Below, in pieces: positions 52,056-61,015 of a stretch of 64,000 bases of DNA. The position numbers and the translations under genes were made by a program. The DNA is taken from assembly GCF_014127285.1 (NCBI RefSeq), contig NZ_CP059901.1, forward strand, positions 2,356,001 through 2,420,000, in the 5' to 3' direction. Each line of letters opens with the position of its first letter. Positions within the stretch are counted from its first letter, which is position 1. The notes below the pieces were generated by a model that did no database searches, was not told the DNA's origin, and saw nothing but the letters and a program-made list of their open reading frames with translations. Source of the stretch: Mumia sp. ZJ1417 (GTDB lineage Bacteria > Actinomycetota > Actinomycetes > Propionibacteriales > Nocardioidaceae).

Positions 52056-52595
52056 ATGCATCTCAACCCTTACGGCGAGTACGCGGTGCTGTTGGCCGCC
52101 TCGCTCGCCAACGACTGGCCCGCCGACCGTGACGGCATCGCCTCACGGGCCCGTGAGCTGGGCATGACGATGACGTTCCCCGTGGGACCCGATGACCATG
52201 CAGGCACCCGCCGCGTCATCGACGACTGGCTGACGATCGTCGACGCCACCGACCTGACCGAACGCGCACGGCTGCTCAACGCGCAGATGGCCGCGGTCGC
52301 GGCGTACCCGAGACTCACCGACCACAACGGCGAAGGCTGGCACCTGCACTACCGCGACGACAACGACGCCCTCCCCCACGTGCTCCGGGCCGTCATCAGC
52401 GTCGGCACCGCGCTGCATCTGACGACGCGCGGCATGCACCGGCTGAGCCGCTGCGAAGCCGGCAACGCTCCCGACGATCCCTGCACCAACGTCGTCGTCG
52501 ACGTCACCCGCAACGGCCGCCAGCGCTACTGCTCGGTCCGCTGCGCCAACCGCGCCGCCGTACGCCGCCACCGCGCACGTGCACTCACGGCCTGA
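52056..52595 (+). CDS. CGNR zinc-finger transcriptional regulator
   Basis: 179 residues. The N-terminal ABATE-like region and the C-terminal CGNR zinc finger are recognisable: C-x8-C in RCEAGNAPDDPCTNVVVD, then RYCSVRCANRAAVRRHR. The CGNR family motif is here CANR. Such proteins are stress-related regulators. TGTAAT lies 6 nt before the ATG (leaderless). Confidence 0.8.
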   Translation: MHLNPYGEYAVLLAASLANDWPADRDGIASRARELGMTMTFPVGPDDHAGTRRVIDDWLTIVDATDLTERARLLNAQMAAVAAYPRLTDHNGEGWHLHYRDDNDALPHVLRAVISVGTALHLTTRGMHRLSRCEAGNAPDDPCTNVVVDVTRNGRQRYCSVRCANRAAVRRHRARALTA

Positions 52596-52614
52596 ACACC
52601 CCTCAGAGTTGCTG

Positions 52615-52803
52615 TCATTCGCCCGAGGTCGTCGTGACGATCGCCTCGTCGATGAAAGCAAAGCCGTCCGCCTCATCAGAGACACTGATGGACCGAGAAG
52701 CCGACGAGGTCTCCCCGCGGTTGAGGAAGAGAACGAGCCACGTGGCGAACACCGCGATCACCACAGCAACAGCGGCCACGATCAGCACTCGGCGACGTGT
52801 CAT
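52615..52803 (-). CDS. small single-pass membrane protein
   Basis: About 62 residues. MTRRR leads into one membrane helix (VLIVAAVAVVIAVFATWLVLFL), followed by a short polar tail. Convergent with the CGNR gene. Unknown function. Confidence 0.55.
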   Translation of the reverse strand: MTRRRVLIVAAVAVVIAVFATWLVLFLNRGETSSASRSISVSDEADGFAFIDEAIVTTTSGE

Positions 52804-52961
52804 GCCAACCCCTAGCTGCGCGGCGGTAACTCTCATATCGCAAGCCGCGACGCTAGAGTCTCTCAACCGCCACGGTCAAGACATCGCGTTGCTTACGAAG
52901 GACCAACGCCTTGAAACGCGCACGCCGATATGCTGGCTTTTGGGGCATTCCTCAGGACCCC

Positions 52962-53184
52962 ATCTCGCGGATCACCGCGGTCGGCGGTGCGTCCGCGTGG
53001 CGCAGGAGGTCGACCGTCGTACGCCGCACTCGGAGCACCGTACGTGGTGGATCGTCCCTTCGGAGATTACGTGGCGGGACTCCGTGCGCCAGCCGTGCTC
53101 GTGCGTGCTGGCGTGACGACCGCGACGGCATCGCCGCCCGGGCCCGCGAGCTGGGCATGACGATGACCTTCCCCGTGGGACCCT
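52962..53184. repeat. decayed, deleted copy of the 51.8-52.2 kb region
   Basis: 52962 to about 53110 matches 51836 to about 51990 (the small zinc-protein gene) and 53118-53184 matches about 52127-52194 (start of the CGNR gene). The 130 bp between them, including both start codons, are missing. A one-base indel near the CxxC region breaks the small gene's frame. It is a duplicated remnant and not a functional gene. Confidence 0.8.
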
Positions 53185-53311
53185 GAGTCGGCTCTCGCAC
53201 CCGATGCTCTCGAAGGCTTCAGGCGTGCGTTACCCGTTGGTGTCGCGGAAGCCGGGCGGCGAAAAGTAGGCGATCACCGATGCTGCTCGTCGTCGACCGC
53301 ATCCACAGGAT

Positions 53312-53743
53312 TCACTCGGGTCGCGTCACCGCGATGACATCGACGATGCCGTCGAGGCCGGCAAAGTCGTCGGGGTTCGTCGTGTAGAGAGGCAGGTCGG
53401 CTGCTACTGCGACCGCGGCGATCATCAGGTCGGCGACTCGACGGCGCGGGGTTCTCCCGACGTCCCGCACGGCTGCACTGATCCTGCCGAAGGCGCGCGC
53501 AGCTTCGGCGTCGAATGGGAGCGGGTCGAAGGCATACTCCGCGCGCTGAAGGATGTCGGTGCGTCGAGCCCGTTCAGCACGGGCCTCCGCGTCATCACCG
53601 GCCACGAGGTGCACGCCCGCGGAGAGCTCGGCCAGAGTGACGGCGCTGATCGCGACCTCTTGCGGGAGCTCCCCCGGGTCGATCAATCGGCGCAGCACAA
53701 GGATGTTCGTGTCAAGGAGGCCCCGTTCGCGGTCAGTCGGCAT
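53312..53743 (-). CDS. PIN-domain ribonuclease toxin (VapC-like)
   Basis: About 143 residues. PIN acidic residues occur in LLDTNILVLRRL, LAELSAG and DLMIAAVAVAADLPLYTTNPDDF. It overlaps the antitoxin gene by 11 bp on the same strand, as in toxin-antitoxin operons. The family cleaves RNA. The ATG at 53743 gives the standard N-terminus. Confidence 0.85.
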   Translation of the reverse strand: MPTDRERGLLDTNILVLRRLIDPGELPQEVAISAVTLAELSAGVHLVAGDDAEARAERARRTDILQRAEYAFDPLPFDAEAARAFGRISAAVRDVGRTPRRRVADLMIAAVAVAADLPLYTTNPDDFAGLDGIVDVIAVTRPE

Positions 53744-54002
53744 AGGGGTCGCGTCCGCCCTGCTCAGCAGCTGCGCGCTGATCGGCACGGAACCGCTCAA
53801 GATCCATCACTGGCGCAGCACCGGACATCCGATCGAAGTCGTCACGCGACACAAATCGTCGTCGGGATCGCAGCGGCACGAGCTCGCCGATCTGCTGCCC
53901 GCTCCTTGTCACGACGAACGACCTGCCGCTCTCAAGGGCGTCCATGATCTCCTTCGATCGCAGTCGGAGGTCACGCTGGCTGATCTCGTCAGAAGACACC
54001 AT
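53733..54002 (-). CDS. Phd/YefM-type antitoxin
   Basis: 89 residues. The Phd fold is clear: ISQRDLRLRSKEIMDALESG, FVVTRSGQQIGELVPL. The C-terminal disordered part should bind the PIN toxin. I start at the ATG 54002; the 32 residues encoded further upstream are not antitoxin-like. Phd/PIN pairs are common in Actinobacteria. Confidence 0.82.
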   Translation of the reverse strand: MVSSDEISQRDLRLRSKEIMDALESGRSFVVTRSGQQIGELVPLRSRRRFVSRDDFDRMSGAAPVMDLERFRADQRAAAEQGGRDPYAD

Positions 54003-54297
54003 GGCTCCATCGTAGGACGGTGTGCTACCCAGTGCTACATGGTCGTCGACGGTCAATTCTTCCTCCGCATTCGTATGCACCTCGTCGATCTCAGACACCC
54101 TCCGTGATTCAGGTATGACCTCAATCGCACCGCGCTCTCAACGACCTCGTCTGCCGGGTTGTCGACGCCGCATCCGTTCATGACGACGACTTCCGAGCGA
54201 TCCGTATCGATATTCCGGATTCCCGCCCCGCGCTCCCCCTCAGCCCGATAGGTTCCCGCCACAACCTCACAGCGCCATAGCGGGAGTGATCACCAGG

Positions 54298-55537
54298 ATG
54301 TACGCCGTCATCGACACCGAGACGACAGGACTATCCCCGAAGTACCACCACCGCATCGCCGAGATCGGCGTCGTCCTCGTCGACGGCAGCGGCCGCATCG
54401 AGCACGAGTGGTCGACGCTCGTGAACCCCGATCGCGACCTCGGCCCACAGCGCATCCACGGCATCCGCGCCGCGGATGCCCGCCGAGCCCCACGCTTCGA
54501 AGATCTGGCGGCGCACCTCGTCGAGCTCCTGCGCGGCCGCACGCTCGTGGCGCACAACCTGCCATTCGACCTGACCTTCCTCGAGGCCGAGTACGCCCGC
54601 CTGGGGACGGGCCTTCCCAGCCGATCGTTCGCACGGGCTGTGCACGATGAACCTCGCCTCGTCGTACCTCCCCGGCGCCGGCCGCTCGCTCGCGGAGTGT
54701 TGCGCCGCCGCCGGCATCGCTCTGGGCGGGTGGCACTCCGCCAGTGCGGATGCTCGCGCCACCGCCGACCTCCTGAGCCACTTCCTCGAACGCAGCCAGC
54801 CCCCGTACCCGTGGAGCGCGGTCGCTGAGCGAGCAGTGAACACGCCCTGGCCGGAGCTTGCGCCGCGCGTGTTCTCGACCGCGTCGCGTGCGACGCGGTC
54901 GATGAGCATTCCCGGCGGTGGTGGTGGCGGTGGCCTCGTTGCGGGGATCGTCGACTACCTGCCACGCGTCTCGGGCTCCGAGGTCGCGGACCCGTACCTC
55001 GCGGTGCTCGACGCCGCGCTCGCCGATCGCTACCTCAGCGCTGACGAGATCGCTGCTCTCGGCGCGCTCGCGGGTTCGCTCGGGCTCACGGCCACGGACA
55101 CCGATCGCCTCCACCGCGACTACGTCGACGCGCTCGCTCGAGTTGCGCTCGCCGACCACGTCCTGACCGACGACGAACGTGCCGACCTCGCGACGATCGT
55201 GACGCTGCTCGAGCTGCCGGCGGGTACGGACGCAGAGGCGCTCGCGCGGGCGACAGGTGGTGCGACGACGTCCGAGCTGAGCCTGACCCTCGATGACCTG
55301 GTCGTGTTCACCGGCGAGTTCGACGAACCGCGCAGCGTCTGGATGGAGCGTGCGACCGCCGCCGGGCTCCGTGTCCACAACGCGGTGACGAAGAAGGTCT
55401 CGCTGGTCATTGCGGCTGACGTCGACAGCCTGTCGGGCAAGGCGAAGAAGGCACGCGGGTACGGGATTCGAGTGGTGTCGCTCGAGGAGTTCGAGAAGGC
55501 ACTGGCGATGGGGGTCGCGGAACACGCTGAGGTGTGA
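54298..55537 (+). pseudogene. exonuclease (DnaQ-like) with TerB-like and BRCT domains, frameshifted
   Basis: The first part reads YAVIDTETTGLSPKYHHRIAE and LVAHNLPFDLTFLEAEYA, the DEDDh exonuclease start. In the +1 frame from 54647 it continues NLASSYLPGAGRSLAECC, with the HSASADARATADLL that provides the missing catalytic His and Asp. Then follow a helical TerB-like region and a BRCT domain (DDLVVFTGEFDE, KVSLVIAADVDSLSGKAKKA). One extra base between about 54630 and 54645 would explain the break. It is either a true pseudogene, a sequencing error, or a case of frameshifting. Such proteins trim 3' ends in repair. The start may be GTG 54286 or ATG 54298. Confidence 0.7.
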
Positions 55538-55589
55538 CCACCTGACGCGCTCAGATTCACACCGATTGCTCGCGCGTCAGCCGTGGCAC

Positions 55590-55941
55590 TCAAACCTCGG
55601 GAAGCTCTGGCAGCAGTCGCTGAAGGACTTCGATCAAGGGATCGACATCGGTAGTCACGTTTGCCCAGACCTGACTGTCGTTCACCACCGCATACCCGTG
55701 GATGAGGAGGTTTCGGAAGCTGATGATCTGAGGAAGGTACGGGGATCTCTGAGGCAACGTCGGGTCGATCTTGCGTACTCGGCCCAGTGCCTCGCCAATG
55801 ATCTCGAACTGACGCTCGACTGCAGCTCGCAGCATTGGGTCGCTCGCGTAGTCACTCCACGTCCTGTCGGCGCAGAAATCCTTGATGCGCGTCGCCGCGC
55901 GCGAGGCATCCCAGAGGAGCGCCGGAGTCTTTAGGCTGCAT
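55590..55941 (-). CDS. hepT: HepT-like HEPN ribonuclease toxin, frameshifted at the 5' end
   Basis: The downstream frame encodes SFRNLLIHGYAVV, with the HEPN R-x4-6-H motif, so the active site is intact. In the same frame codons run upstream to KTPALLWDASRAATRIKDFC, a typical HepT N-terminus, but there is no start codon. An ATG at 55941, overlapping the MntA stop, joins this frame if one A is removed from the AAA at 55930-55932. As it stands, translation could only begin at ATG 55835 and give 81 residues. HepT cleaves RNA and is silenced by its MntA partner. Confidence 0.75.
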
Positions 55942-56224
55942 ACACGTCCTCGGCTGTCTCTCGTACGGCAGCCGCAAAGAATGGGTTCTCGAGAGAGCTC
56001 GGAGAAACAAGGTCGACGGGCCTTCCGAAGAGCTCCTCAAGGTCTGCCTTCAAGGCAAAATAGTCGTCGAGTCGTGCCTCACTCGTGAACTCTGCAAGGA
56101 AGTCCACATCACTGCGCCTTGGGTCAAAGTCGTCTGTTGCCGCGGATCCGAACAGGGTCAGTCGCCTCACCCGGTGGCGTCGACAGAGCGCAGCGATTGC
56201 CTCTCGATCGACTTCCAGCGCCAT
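55931..56224 (-). CDS. mntA: MntA-type nucleotidyltransferase antitoxin
   Basis: 97 residues. The minimal nucleotidyltransferase motif GS-x9-DxD is present in LTLFGSAATDDFDPRRSDVD. Paired with HepT, it is expected to AMPylate the toxin and neutralise it. The stop TAA overlaps the probable HepT ATG. Confidence 0.85.
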   Translation of the reverse strand: MALEVDREAIAALCRRHRVRRLTLFGSAATDDFDPRRSDVDFLAEFTSEARLDDYFALKADLEELFGRPVDLVSPSSLENPFFAAAVRETAEDVYAA

Positions 56225-56311
56225 TCCATCTCCCCGGCTCGCGCCGCGCGAGTATTGTCAATGCGGCTCCCGAGACCTGAGGCTACGCGAACACGCCGCG
56301 GCTGTCTCCGC

Positions 56312-56977
56312 TCACGTCTCGCACACCACGCCGTCGTTGTCCCGGTCGTCATAGTGCGGATACTCGGGCTCCCCGCTGGAGTATGGCCCGTAGCCGTTGT
56401 CGTTCGCCTCTCCGCAGGTGTCGAAGATCGGATCCATGCCACCGCCCGCATCGGGTGAGTCCTGGCTGTCCTCGGCCTCCTCGACTGCCTTCTCGCGTGC
56501 TTTCACATCGGCAAGCCGGTTCTTGAGCTTGGCAGCCCGCGTCCCGAGAGTCGATTCCTTCGTCTCTAGCGCGGTTTCGCGTTGGTCGAGCTGCTTCTCC
56601 TTCGCGGCGAGCGTCGACTTCAGCGTGGCGATCTGAGGCGGCACCGTCGGACTCGGCGTTGGGGTAGGAGTCGGCGTCGGGCTGGGGGTCGGCGTGGCCG
56701 CGGGTGCTGCCGTTTCCTGGTCGGGCCCGCTATCCACACCTCCAACGGCAACTCCGAAGATGAAGGCGACGACGGCTACCGCGATGTACGCGAGCACCGT
56801 ACGGCGCTTGCGAGGAGGAGCACTCGCGTCAGCAAGCGCTGCCGCTGGCTGCCCTTCGGTCGGCAGCGGGCGGGTCGCGTCGCTCCACCGTGTCCCGTCC
56901 CACCAACGCAGAACCGCGCCCTGTCGGTACCAGCCCGGCGTCGGAGACGGCCTGTCCACAGCATCGCTGTCGCTCAT
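56312..56977 (-). CDS. membrane protein with DUF2510, coiled coil and excalibur domain
   Basis: 221 residues. A DUF2510 start (PTPGWYRQGAVLRWWDGTRW) is followed by a helix (TVLAYIAVAVVAFIFGVAVG), a Pro/Thr-rich linker, a coiled coil (TLAAKEKQLDQRETALETK) and an excalibur calcium-binding motif at the end (YDDRDNDGVVCE). The C-terminal domain is probably outside the membrane. TAGCAT lies 7 nt before the ATG (leaderless). Confidence 0.8.
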   Translation of the reverse strand: MSDSDAVDRPSPTPGWYRQGAVLRWWDGTRWSDATRPLPTEGQPAAALADASAPPRKRRTVLAYIAVAVVAFIFGVAVGGVDSGPDQETAAPAATPTPSPTPTPTPTPSPTVPPQIATLKSTLAAKEKQLDQRETALETKESTLGTRAAKLKNRLADVKAREKAVEEAEDSQDSPDAGGGMDPIFDTCGEANDNGYGPYSSGEPEYPHYDDRDNDGVVCET

Positions 56978-57154
56978 ACAACGGATGCTAAGTCGACCAA
57001 ATCGGTCTGCGTGGCCGAATCGGGAATTCGCGAGCTCAACCAGAAGGATTCTCTGTCGACATCGGTTGCCGTCGCGGCGCACGTCCCACGCGCTGAGGGC
57101 GCAAAATTGTCGGCCGCACCTGCGACGCTCAGTCTTGGAAGGAGGTGACCGACG

Positions 57155-57244
57155 ATGGCGAGACGTAGTGGCGGCAAGCACGCTCGGGAAGGGCTGATTC
57201 CCTCGCGAAGCATTGTGGCCCCGGATAGCCACAACGCCCACTAG
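57155..57244 (+). CDS. 29-codon ORF with near-perfect Shine-Dalgarno
   Basis: MARRSGGKHAREGLIPSRSI begins the 29-residue frame. AAGGAGGTGA, complementary to the 16S 3' end over ten bases, sits 6 nt before the ATG. The product is basic and not recognised. A hairpin (57213-57234) closes within its last codons, 101 bp before the nuclease start, so it may be a leader peptide controlling that gene. Confidence 0.5.
   Translation: MARRSGGKHAREGLIPSRSIVAPDSHNAH
57213..57234. promoter_or_regulatory. hairpin within the small ORF
   Basis: TTGTGGC and GCCACAA (57213-57219, 57228-57234) pair around an 8-base loop. It may act as an attenuator or a weak terminator before the EVE-like/HNH gene. Confidence 0.4.
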
Positions 57245-57334
57245 GCTCCCGACAACGTCAGCACGAGCTCCGGCCCGACAGGTTCCCGAAGGCGCAACCT
57301 CCACCCGTAGCGATCTCGAGAGGATCGCCACGCC

Positions 57335-58180
57335 TTGTCAGGTCACGTCATCGTCGTAGGAAGCAGCGTCCCCGAGAACTGGGAGCTTGGACGCGACAAC
57401 AACATCTGGGCGACCCGAGCTAAGCGGCCCGTACGTGCGGGCGACGACCTCTTCTTCTGGATGTCCCCGGGGGTGGGCCTCATCGCGCATGCTTGTGCGA
57501 CGTCAGACGCGGTTCCAGTCTCACGTGGCGATCGGCTTCCATGGCCTGACCACCGGGTGAAGCCCTATCACTTCAAGTTCTCTATGCGCCTCCTGCAGGA
57601 AACCACCAGCCCGACCGTGAAGCGGTGGGCGGAAATCCAGAGGGCCGCCGGAAGCAGAGCGCTCGCCAACATCGGCTTCCTCACGATCGATACGCAAACC
57701 GGCGTGGAGGACCTGGCCGTGACCTTCACCGGTGGACACAAGGGAGTCATCGGGCCGCCCTCTACCGAAGAGCTCGATATCCCCGATGGCGCTGACACGC
57801 GGGAATGGCAGACAGCGGTGATCGCACAGCGGCGCGGTCAACGCAGTTTCCGCAACGCGTTGCTGGTCGCCTACGGGCGAACATGTGCGGTGACACGGAC
57901 TTCGGTAGAACCGGTTCTCGAAGCAGCACACATCTCGCCATGGCGCGGCGACCACAGCAACGATGTTCGCAACGGACTACTCCTTCGCGCTGACATCCAC
58001 ACGCTCTTCGATCTCCACCGCCTCACGGTCGTCCCCGACCTACGAATCAGAGTCGACCCGACCCTTGGCGGCGAGTACGCCCGCCTCAACGACAATCCAC
58101 TACGCGCTCCAGAGCCCCACGCACGACCCGCTCACGACATGTTGCGGCGCCACAACGAGCGCTGCGACTGGCTTCGGTGA
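57335..58180 (+). CDS. EVE/PUA-like HNH endonuclease, candidate modification-dependent restriction enzyme
   Basis: 281 residues from a TTG start. The N-terminal 110 residues (NNIWATRAKRPVRAGDDLFFW, then GLIAHACATS) look like an EVE/PUA-type base-reading domain. The C-terminal HNH_2 fold (RTCAVTRTSVEP, LEAAHISPWRGDHSNDVRNG, IHTLFDLH) is complete, with catalytic His in AAHI and Asn in NDVRNG. Known EVE/PUA-HNH proteins cut DNA carrying modified cytosine, a type IV restriction activity. Specificity here is inferred. Confidence 0.78.
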   Translation: MSGHVIVVGSSVPENWELGRDNNIWATRAKRPVRAGDDLFFWMSPGVGLIAHACATSDAVPVSRGDRLPWPDHRVKPYHFKFSMRLLQETTSPTVKRWAEIQRAAGSRALANIGFLTIDTQTGVEDLAVTFTGGHKGVIGPPSTEELDIPDGADTREWQTAVIAQRRGQRSFRNALLVAYGRTCAVTRTSVEPVLEAAHISPWRGDHSNDVRNGLLLRADIHTLFDLHRLTVVPDLRIRVDPTLGGEYARLNDNPLRAPEPHARPAHDMLRRHNERCDWLR

Positions 58181-58181
58181 C

Positions 58182-58496
58182 CTACGCGCGGTGCTTCTGC
58201 GCGTTCAGCAACAACTTCCGTTCCGCCGCGGCCGCAAGGTCGATCCCGAGCACGTCGGCGAGCCGTACGAGGTACAGGAGCACGTCAGCCATCTCCTCAC
58301 CCGCCCTCGTACGCAGCGGTTCCTCACCGGCGATCTCCGTGGCGGCAGCGGCCGGCAGCCACTGGAACAGCTCGCTCAGCTCACCGACCTCGCCGACCAG
58401 CGCCAGGAGCAGCGACTTGGGATCGTGGAACCTCTCCCAGTCCCGTTCGGCAGTGAACTCCCGCATCGCGTCGCGCAGTGCCATCAGGTCGGACAT
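58182..58496 (-). CDS. MazG-like nucleotide pyrophosphohydrolase
   Basis: 104 residues, all-alpha MazG/RS21-C6 fold. Metal-binding ExxE...ExxD is in LVGEVGELSELFQW and GEEMADVLLYLVRLADVLG. It hydrolyses (d)NTPs to monophosphates, as house-cleaning or nucleotide-depleting enzymes do. It ends 2 bp from the nuclease gene on the other strand. Its start is 13 bp from the end of the nuclease-helicase gene on the same strand, so co-transcription is likely. Confidence 0.82.
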   Translation of the reverse strand: MSDLMALRDAMREFTAERDWERFHDPKSLLLALVGEVGELSELFQWLPAAAATEIAGEEPLRTRAGEEMADVLLYLVRLADVLGIDLAAAAERKLLLNAQKHRA

Positions 58497-58509
58497 GGCC
58501 GTCAGCCTC

Positions 58510-60369
58510 TCACGCGTGCTCGGGGATCAACGACTCCAACAGCGTTTGCGTCTCCGGGTCGGTCGAATAGACGATCGCCCCTCGCATCCCCCGAGTGAGC
58601 AGCACCTTGTACGCGTTGCGGATCGCGCGGTCGAACTCGTCGTACGTCCCGCGCTTCACGGCCGTGTCATGGCTCTTGTCCGGCTGCGCCACCCAGCGAT
58701 CCGTGCGCCACACGAGGTCCGGGCCGATGATCACGCCGGCGTAGTCGTACTCGAAGCCCTGCGCGGTATAGATGCATCCGACCTGTTCAAAACCCGCGGG
58801 ATCGGTCGCCCAGAAAGGGGTACCAGGAGCACCGTTGTGCGAGGTCTGCTTCTTGTTGTTCCACGGTCGGTGCCACGGTCCGATCTGCACGTCCGCGGCC
58901 AGCCCGCCACCCTTGATCGGATCGCTCCATCGCCAGCAGTAGCCAGCGGCCATCCGAGCACCGTAGCCCTTCTCGAGGAAGGAGCGAAGGTGGTCCTCCA
59001 TCGGACTCGGAGCCTGCGCAACCACAACGCTGAAAGCCTCGTCCCCTTCCCACGCCGCTGGACCACCTTCCTCGAGCCCCAGCAGCCGCAAGACCCAGTG
59101 CTCGTATGCGCGGCTGCCACCACAACGGAACTGGGCGTCAAGATTGACCACCCGCGTGTCGAGCCCGAGCCGCGATGCGGCTGCCTCGATGTCGGCGACC
59201 GTTCCGATCTCGCCGGGTCGCACGACCTGGTGCTCGTCCAACAGGAAGACCGGCACTCGCGCGGCATCGATGAGCTCGTCGACCTGCGGCTTCCCCGTCC
59301 GCTCGGTCGCCTTCGTGTAGCGGTTCGCGGAAGTCTCTCGAAGCCGGTGTGCCTCGTCGCAGATGAGGACGTCGATGCCGTTGCGCTGAGCGCTCACAAA
59401 CTGGTTGAAGTACTTGAACATGCCCTTCTCCCGGGGCGCGCGGGCGCCTGCGACTCGGCGCAGCGTCTGGGTGAAGGCGCTCGAGCCGGTCGCGTGGAGC
59501 GCAGTCAGTCCCCGCCGCGACAGCTCGCCGAGAAGCGAGAGCGCGATGACACTCTTGCCTGAGCCGGGGCCGCCGGAGATGACGAGAACCTCTTTGGCGT
59601 TCCGTGCGTAGGCGCGTTCGACAGCGCGAAGGACGAGCGAGTACGCCACCTGCTGTTCGTCGAGGAGGACGAACTGCTCGCGGTGCTGTACCTCGTCCGC
59701 CGCTAGTGCCATGAGCTGTTTGCTCGGACGGACCGCTGAGGTGAGGAGGTCGTCGGCCGCTATCGCCCCCGGTCCGGTTGCCAGCCTCGTACGGAGATAG
59801 TCGAGAAAGGCGCCGCGACGCTGCCCGGTGAACATCTGCCCGTGCTCGGTCGGCGGCAACTCCCACAGCTCGGCGACATCGGCGTCGGTGGCGTTATGGA
59901 GGTACGCGACGCCCGCGAGCTGATCGGGGTTGTTGGCGAGCACCGCCGCGAAATCGCCGAGGTGACTGCAGTAGCGGCGGACCTGCTCGACCGGATGCAA
60001 CCGTTCGCCCGCACCGTCCAGCTCAACGACGTCGACGGAGTCCTCCGCCAGGTGAGCGCGAGTCCACTGCTTGAGCTCGACGACCACGTAGGAGCTGTCT
60101 CCGGTTTGCGGATGGGTTCCGCAGAGAACGACATCAGCCCGTTTGCTGGTCAGCGGCAGCTGGTATTCGACGAGAACTTCGACCTCAGTCAGCCCGGCGT
60201 CCACAAGATCGTTCGCCAGAACCGTGAGGCTGCGCTCCCAGGACCGCACATCGGTGGGCGGAGCCGACCGCCCGAGTTGGTGGCGGTACTGCTCCACCAG
60301 TGTCGGCACCAGCGACCCATCCTCGATTTGGGCACGCAGACGCCCGACAGAACCCCGAAACAACGGCAC
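58510..60369 (-). CDS. PD-(D/E)XK nuclease-helicase of the DUF2075 type
   Basis: 619 residues. The N-terminal 130 contain LVEYQLPLTSKRADVVLCG and VVVELKQW, the D and ExK of a nuclease fold. The superfamily I motor follows with Walker A ISGGPGSGKSVIALSLL (about 265), LICDEAHRL (about 333), NLDAQFRCGG and the final YTAQGFEYDYAGVIIG and YKVLLTRGMRG motifs. Such enzymes are related to Schlafen-type and phage-defence proteins. GTG start at 60369. Cleavage of DNA or RNA is inferred. Confidence 0.82.
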   Translation of the reverse strand: MPLFRGSVGRLRAQIEDGSLVPTLVEQYRHQLGRSAPPTDVRSWERSLTVLANDLVDAGLTEVEVLVEYQLPLTSKRADVVLCGTHPQTGDSSYVVVELKQWTRAHLAEDSVDVVELDGAGERLHPVEQVRRYCSHLGDFAAVLANNPDQLAGVAYLHNATDADVAELWELPPTEHGQMFTGQRRGAFLDYLRTRLATGPGAIAADDLLTSAVRPSKQLMALAADEVQHREQFVLLDEQQVAYSLVLRAVERAYARNAKEVLVISGGPGSGKSVIALSLLGELSRRGLTALHATGSSAFTQTLRRVAGARAPREKGMFKYFNQFVSAQRNGIDVLICDEAHRLRETSANRYTKATERTGKPQVDELIDAARVPVFLLDEHQVVRPGEIGTVADIEAAASRLGLDTRVVNLDAQFRCGGSRAYEHWVLRLLGLEEGGPAAWEGDEAFSVVVAQAPSPMEDHLRSFLEKGYGARMAAGYCWRWSDPIKGGGLAADVQIGPWHRPWNNKKQTSHNGAPGTPFWATDPAGFEQVGCIYTAQGFEYDYAGVIIGPDLVWRTDRWVAQPDKSHDTAVKRGTYDEFDRAIRNAYKVLLTRGMRGAIVYSTDPETQTLLESLIPEHA

Positions 60370-60510
60370 GACGAACCCCAGGAAGGCATGAGCGCTTCCC
60401 GCACGGGTGGAGGCTTGTCATCGACGCGCCTGTCGGGCCGTTGCGGACTAACGGTGGCGATCGTAGCGGTCCCCGCTGCCTCTGACGCGAGGTGCCAGTC
60501 AAAGATCAAA

Positions 60511-61015
60511 CATCGTCTTGGGTCAGCGTGGATGCGTACGGGTGGTGCGGGTGCGGCGTTCGGGGCGCCGCGGGCGTACGGCGCGCTGCCCGACCGCGAG
60601 GTAGAGCATCTCGACGACAGCGAGCTCGGAGTGCCGTGAGGCGAGCGGACCGTCCTGGAACGTGGTCTCCTCAGCGACCGTGACGAGCACGTGATCGGCG
60701 AGCTTTGCGAGGCGGGAGCGCGGCCCGGCAGTGATCGCGACGGTGCCCGCGCCGTGGTCGCGGGCGATCGCGAGCATGTCGAGCGTCTCGTCGGTCTCAC
60801 CGGAGTACGAGATGGCGATCGCGACGTCAGGGGCGCTCAGCTGGGCGGCGGCGACCAAGCCGTCGTGGACGTCGGCGTACGTCCAGCAGGCAACGCCGAT
60901 GCGACTCAGGCGCAGCTCGAGCTCGCGCGCCATCACGCCACTACCGCTGACCGCGTAGACGTGGACGCGTGTCGCCGTGGCGATCGCTGCCGCCTCCGTG
61001 GCGAGGACGTCGAGG
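60511..61015 (-). pseudogene. truncated, partial copy of the RpiR regulator
   Basis: The sequence matches 50835-51385 almost throughout, including the intergenic base pattern next to the hydrolase start. It encodes VACWTYADVHDGLVAAAQL and ISYSGETDETLDML of the SIS domain but no helix-turn-helix, and it lacks about 14 residues near the C-terminus. The break near 61015 is sharp. It cannot be a functional regulator. Confidence 0.85.
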
